Below, one piece after another: positions 60,909-64,000 of a stretch of DNA of 64,000 nt; the first letter of the stretch is position 1, and each line of letters opens with the position of its first letter. The DNA lies in contig JAITMC010000022.1 in the NCBI GenBank assembly GCA_031277615.1, positions 1 through 64,000 of the forward strand. The letters run 5' to 3'. Source of the DNA: Chryseobacterium sp. (lineage in GTDB: Bacteria > Bacteroidota > Bacteroidia > Flavobacteriales > Weeksellaceae). The notes beneath the pieces were generated by a model. The model saw nothing but the letters and a program-made list of their open reading frames with translations. It did not search any database and was not told the DNA's origin. The position numbers and the translations under genes were made by a program.

Positions 60909-61397
60909 CTATGGTTTTAGCGGGCTGTATTTTCTCATCACGGCATCGATCATTAAACCCAATATGATAAAGAAGAAACTGGAGAAAGGAAAGCTGAAGA
61001 TTGCTCCTAAAATGATCTGTGCGTCCTGGCTGAAATCCGTAAAAATACCCCAGTATAAATAAAATCCCAAGGGATGTACGATCCAGTAGAAGATGAACAT
61101 GATCAGAAACAGTTCTTTCTGAGTGATGCTGAATCCGTTCCGCGACAGGTTTCTTACCGCAAAAAACGTACTGAGTAGGGCAAGGATAAAAACAGCGGTT
61201 AAAACTAATAATCCACCCAATCCTTCCCTGTACTCTCCAAATGCGGAAATCAGCAGCTCAACGGCAAAAGCAACCGAGGCAACCGTCGCAATGGAAGCCA
61301 GGCCGGTACAGGCGAGTGCAAGAGAAATAAGGGTGCATATTGCGCCTGTTTTTACAGGTATATGTTTTCGAAAATAATCTTTCCAGTAGGTTCCCAT
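60909..61397 (-). CDS. Hypothetical membrane protein
   Basis: The 162-residue protein has four clear hydrophobic helices and no recognised domain. It is located 20 bases upstream (in transcription order, after) of the broken serine hydrolase gene on the same strand, suggesting a shared transcript before the hydrolase was disrupted. Function unknown. Confidence 0.55.
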   Translation of the reverse strand: MGTYWKDYFRKHIPVKTGAICTLISLALACTGLASIATVASVAFAVELLISAFGEYREGLGGLLVLTAVFILALLSTFFAVRNLSRNGFSITQKELFLIMFIFYWIVHPLGFYLYWGIFTDFSQDAQIILGAIFSFPFSSFFFIILGLMIDAVMRKYSPLKP

Positions 61398-61417
61398 GTT
61401 TGAAAATGAAATATCGG

Positions 61418-62502
61418 TTATTTTTTTACAGACTGAAGGACGATTTTAGCAATATTCCGGGTAATATCTGTAGGGGAATGGCAGTCGCAGTTGCTTAAGC
61501 CTATTACATACATATCTTCTTTCGGAATGTAAACGCCCATACTTTTGAAGCCAAAAACACTTCCTCCGTGCTCCCGGTCAGGTATTCCGTCAATGTCTTT
61601 CAGGTGCCATCCATAGCCGTAGGTAAATTCTTCGCCACTGTTCAGTCTGTACTTCTGAAAGGCTTTTTGAGTTTCCGCTGTATTCAGAAGGATATTGCTG
61701 TTCAGGGCCTGCTGCCATTTCAGCATATCGTCTGCGGTAGACATCAGGGAACCGGAAGAAAAGGAACACTGAAGCTGATCACGGTTTTATTGACGAATCC
61801 ATGTTCTTTCTGGTGATATCCGTAAGCTCTTTTAGGAATTAGTTTGCGGTCGGAAGCATAGTAGGAATTGTTCATGCCGGCTTTATCGAAGATATTTTTT
61901 CTGATGAAATCTTCATACGTCTGGCCGGAGACCAGTTCAATGATATAGCCCAGGACCACGTATCCTGAATTGTTGTATTCGAACTTTTCTCCGGGTGCAA
62001 AATCAACGGGTTCGTTTTTAAAAAAATCAACCATCATTTCAGGCTTCATTTCTTTCTGGGCGATGGTCTGGAGCGATTTCATTTTAGTGAAATCTTTAAT
62101 TCCCGAAGTATGGGTGAGCAGGTGATGGATCGTAATCTGATCCCCGGAAGGGTAGTCTCTGATGTATTTTGAAACAGGATCATTCACGTTCAGCTTTCCC
62201 TGTTGTTCCAGCATAAGAATGGCTATGGCCGTAAACTGTTTGGTCATGGATCCGATCTGGAAAACCTGGTCAGGAGTCATATCCGTATTCAGTTCCAGGT
62301 TAGCTTTTCCGAAGGCTTTCCGGTATATGGTTTTTCCGTTTTTAGCTACCATAAATACTCCTCCGGGTTCATTTTTGCTGCCAAATCCCGTAAGGATAAT
62401 GCTGTCTATTCTGGCTGCCATATTTGGGGTTTTCAATCCGTTTTTTTGTGAAAAGCAAAACTGGCAAAAAAGGGAAAATATAAGAATGATTCTCGTTTTC
62501 AT
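61418..62502 (-). pseudogene. Frameshifted serine hydrolase (beta-lactamase/class C family)
   Basis: Two adjacent frames make up one protein. The upstream part (62502 to about 61744) has a signal peptide, SxxK at 'GSMTKQF' and YxN at 'FEYNNSGYVVLG'. The downstream part (from about 61762 to 61418) has 'GSLMSTADDMLKWQQ' and HGG at 'REHGGSVFGF'. The frames join if one base is added to the A4 run at 61759-61762 (T4 on the coding strand). Either a recent inactivation or a base-calling slip in a homopolymer. In the intact family these are exported esterases or peptidases. Confidence 0.85.
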
Positions 62503-62530
62503 AGGGTTATTTTTTTGAATTCTGACAGAT

Positions 62531-63379
62531 TCAGGCAGAGGCAATAAGGAATAGTTCTCCGCTTGCCGGCTGAAGGCCATCCGTTCTGTCTGAAAAATAA
62601 AGACGTCTGATATGGTCTGTGGTCATGATCTGTGTATATGGGAATCCGGCGGTTTGGGCTAAAGACAGGACTTCTTCGGGGGTAAAAAAGCTTACAAATG
62701 GTGTTCCTGCTTCCCGGGCGCCCTTTTCGGCAATTTCCTGCATGGGCTGATCTTCCTCTTCAAGAAGTTCTATCGGCAGATAAAATGACATGGCCAGTGT
62801 GGAGCCTGGTGCCAGAGTGGAGATTTGCTTTAAGGTAGAAAGAATGGCTGTGCTGGTAAGATAGAGCGTGACTCCGGTACTCACGATCACTGAAGGTTCT
62901 TCAGGGTTAAATCCAGCCTGTACCAGTTCATCCCACCATGATGAAACTTCAAAATCAACCGGAACAAAATGCAGATTTCCAGGAATTCCGAATCCGGTTT
63001 CTGAAAGACGTTTCTGTTTCCATGCAAGGGTTTCGGGCTGGTCAATTTCAAAAATCTGAAGCTGGGAAGTGGTTTCTGCTCTTCGTTGGGCAAACGTATC
63101 GAGTCCTGCACCGAGTATAACATATTGCCGGATGCCTTTTTCATATTCCCTGATGACCAGATCTTCCATAAGCCGGGACCGTGCGACGACGGAAGCCCTG
63201 AGCCTTTTGGTATATTTCATATCCGGGCGTTCCTGCCAGCCTTTTTCGGGACCGACGAGCTGTAATCCGATATGATCCTCAAGAATATGAGGTGAAGCAT
63301 CTTCCAGGATATGCAGTGCCCGCCATAAAGCGGTTCTTACAGCGGTATTGTCGGGTAGGGGAGTTGGGTGATTTTCCAT
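62531..63379 (-). CDS. Leucine carboxyl methyltransferase-like SAM methyltransferase
   Basis: The 282-residue protein belongs to the PPM1/LCMT-type class I methyltransferases often annotated as SAM-dependent methyltransferases of TIGR00027 type. Features: 'RLRASVVARSRLMEDLV' near ~70, the SAM-binding 'YVILGAGLDTFAQR' (~100), and 'FEIDQPETLAWKQKRL' (~125). Bacterial members often modify secondary metabolites; the substrate here is unknown. It lies 28 bases upstream (transcription order) of the hydrolase and 10 after the next methyltransferase. Confidence 0.82.
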   Translation of the reverse strand: MENHPTPLPDNTAVRTALWRALHILEDASPHILEDHIGLQLVGPEKGWQERPDMKYTKRLRASVVARSRLMEDLVIREYEKGIRQYVILGAGLDTFAQRRAETTSQLQIFEIDQPETLAWKQKRLSETGFGIPGNLHFVPVDFEVSSWWDELVQAGFNPEEPSVIVSTGVTLYLTSTAILSTLKQISTLAPGSTLAMSFYLPIELLEEEDQPMQEIAEKGAREAGTPFVSFFTPEEVLSLAQTAGFPYTQIMTTDHIRRLYFSDRTDGLQPASGELFLIASA

Positions 63380-63389
63380 AGGGCTGTGA

Positions 63390-64000
63390 TTATTTTTCTG
63401 CGGAGATCAGGAGCATCATCGGGCGTCGCAGCTCGTCTTTCATTTCCGGGATTTCTGTAAGCATGCCGGGATCGGGTTCAGGTTCTGTAATCTCTTTGAT
63501 GCTGAAACCATATTTTAATAAAGTATTCAGATAAAACGTTAAAGTGCGGTGGTATTTGGTCACACTTTCCCCGAGAAATGTTGTATTCCTTTTTCCTTCG
63601 GTGAAATAGCGGTCAACCGGCCAGCAGATTTTGTGGCCGTCTTTGTCATAGAGCCAGTCCTGACTTCCTTCGGCGGTAAAAACAGGATGTTCCACAGAAA
63701 ACACAAACTGTCCTCCGGAAGTGAGCCACTGATAAACATTTTGAAACAGACGATCCAACGATTCCACATAGTGCAGGGTAAGTGAGCTCAGAATGATATC
63801 AAATGTTCCGGCAGGATATTCAAGGTCTTCCAGTGCTTTTCTTTCGTAGCGGATCTGTTCCATTCCGTTGATTTCTTCAGCTTTAGCCAGCATTTTCTCT
63901 GAAAGATCGATTCCGGTAACAGAAAGGGCTCCGTTTTCAACGGCATAACGGCAATGCCATCCGAATCCACAACCCAGATCAAGGACTTTTCTGTCTTTGA
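63390..64000 (-). CDS. Class I SAM-dependent methyltransferase (partial at window end)
   Basis: The frame runs off the right edge, so the N-terminus is missing. The motif I sequence 'KVLDLGCGFGWH' is visible at 63950-63990 in this frame, and 'GTFDIILSSLTLHYVESLDRLFQNVYQWL' follows, typical of the Methyltransf_11/25 fold. The C-terminal part is complete. An internal ATG at 63893 is not the true start. It heads a leftward set of methyltransferase and hydrolase genes. Substrate unknown. Confidence 0.85.
   Translation of the reverse strand, partial: KDRKVLDLGCGFGWHCRYAVENGALSVTGIDLSEKMLAKAEEINGMEQIRYERKALEDLEYPAGTFDIILSSLTLHYVESLDRLFQNVYQWLTSGGQFVFSVEHPVFTAEGSQDWLYDKDGHKICWPVDRYFTEGKRNTTFLGESVTKYHRTLTFYLNTLLKYGFSIKEITEPEPDPGMLTEIPEMKDELRRPMMLLISAEK

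Noticed and set aside
1-64000. tRNA, rRNA and riboswitch genes
   Set aside because: No cloverleaf, rRNA signature or recognised riboswitch consensus was found on either strand by reading.

Overview
The window is chromosomal DNA from a member of the Bacteroidota, class Flavobacteriia, most likely a Chryseobacterium-like Weeksellaceae. This is inferred from the AT-rich composition, the many TAnnTTTG -7 promoter boxes (several with a TTG about 17-20 bases upstream), the exported proteins ending their signals in '..AQ', and typical flavobacterial gene families (DUF3109, OstA-like LptA, TonB receptor with carboxypeptidase-like N-domain, M16 peptidase). No rRNA, tRNA, CRISPR array, transposase or phage module was seen.

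Layout: 0-6 kb holds an ABC-F ATPase and a probable metal (zinc?) uptake set: a small His/Cys-rich exported protein, a TonB-dependent receptor and a His-rich lipoprotein. 6-20 kb is mostly housekeeping: trigger factor, a secreted M16 peptidase, DUF3109, universal stress protein, DUF535, FAH-family hydrolase, DUF2007, DnaQ-like exonuclease and phosphatidylserine synthase. 20-26 kb is an envelope set: GT39, GT2, a flippase-like protein and an LTA-synthase-type sulfatase. 26-32 kb has pdhB, the Kup potassium transporter, a Fur-family regulator and an OstA/LptA-like protein. 32-35 kb is a tight operon of three divergent secreted paralogues. 35-42 kb has a class III aminotransferase, a START-like protein, a degenerate class IV aminotransferase, amidase, YqgE, PdxH, HU, PanD and a flippase-like protein.

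42.7-48.7 kb is a six-gene tellurium-resistance-type signalling operon: two TerD proteins, two VWA (TerY) proteins, a PP2C phosphatase and a divergent kinase. 48.7-53.8 kb holds a TetR regulator with a 24-bp palindromic operator over a divergent promoter, a 44-residue membrane peptide gene, GNAT acetyltransferases, and a TyrZ-type tyrosyl-tRNA synthetase. Upstream of that synthetase is what reads as a complete transcription attenuator: a 32-codon leader peptide with tandem Tyr codons, mutually exclusive pairings and an intrinsic terminator. This is the most striking regulatory structure in the window.

54-64 kb is accessory in character: hypothetical proteins, a VOC-domain lipoprotein, a TetR/MFS efflux pair with matching operators, an M1-like metallopeptidase, a frameshifted serine hydrolase and two methyltransferases, the last running off the window end.

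Several gene-free stretches are built from related repeats. A ~198-bp tandem repeat at 53.8-54.2 kb has diverged inverted relatives at 40 kb. A ~189-bp tandem repeat at 58.8-59.3 kb has a solo inverted copy at 8.4 kb. A pyrimidine-rich fold-back element recurs around 25.8, 26.5 and 34.9-35.1 kb. All assignments come from reading the sequence; no database search was possible.
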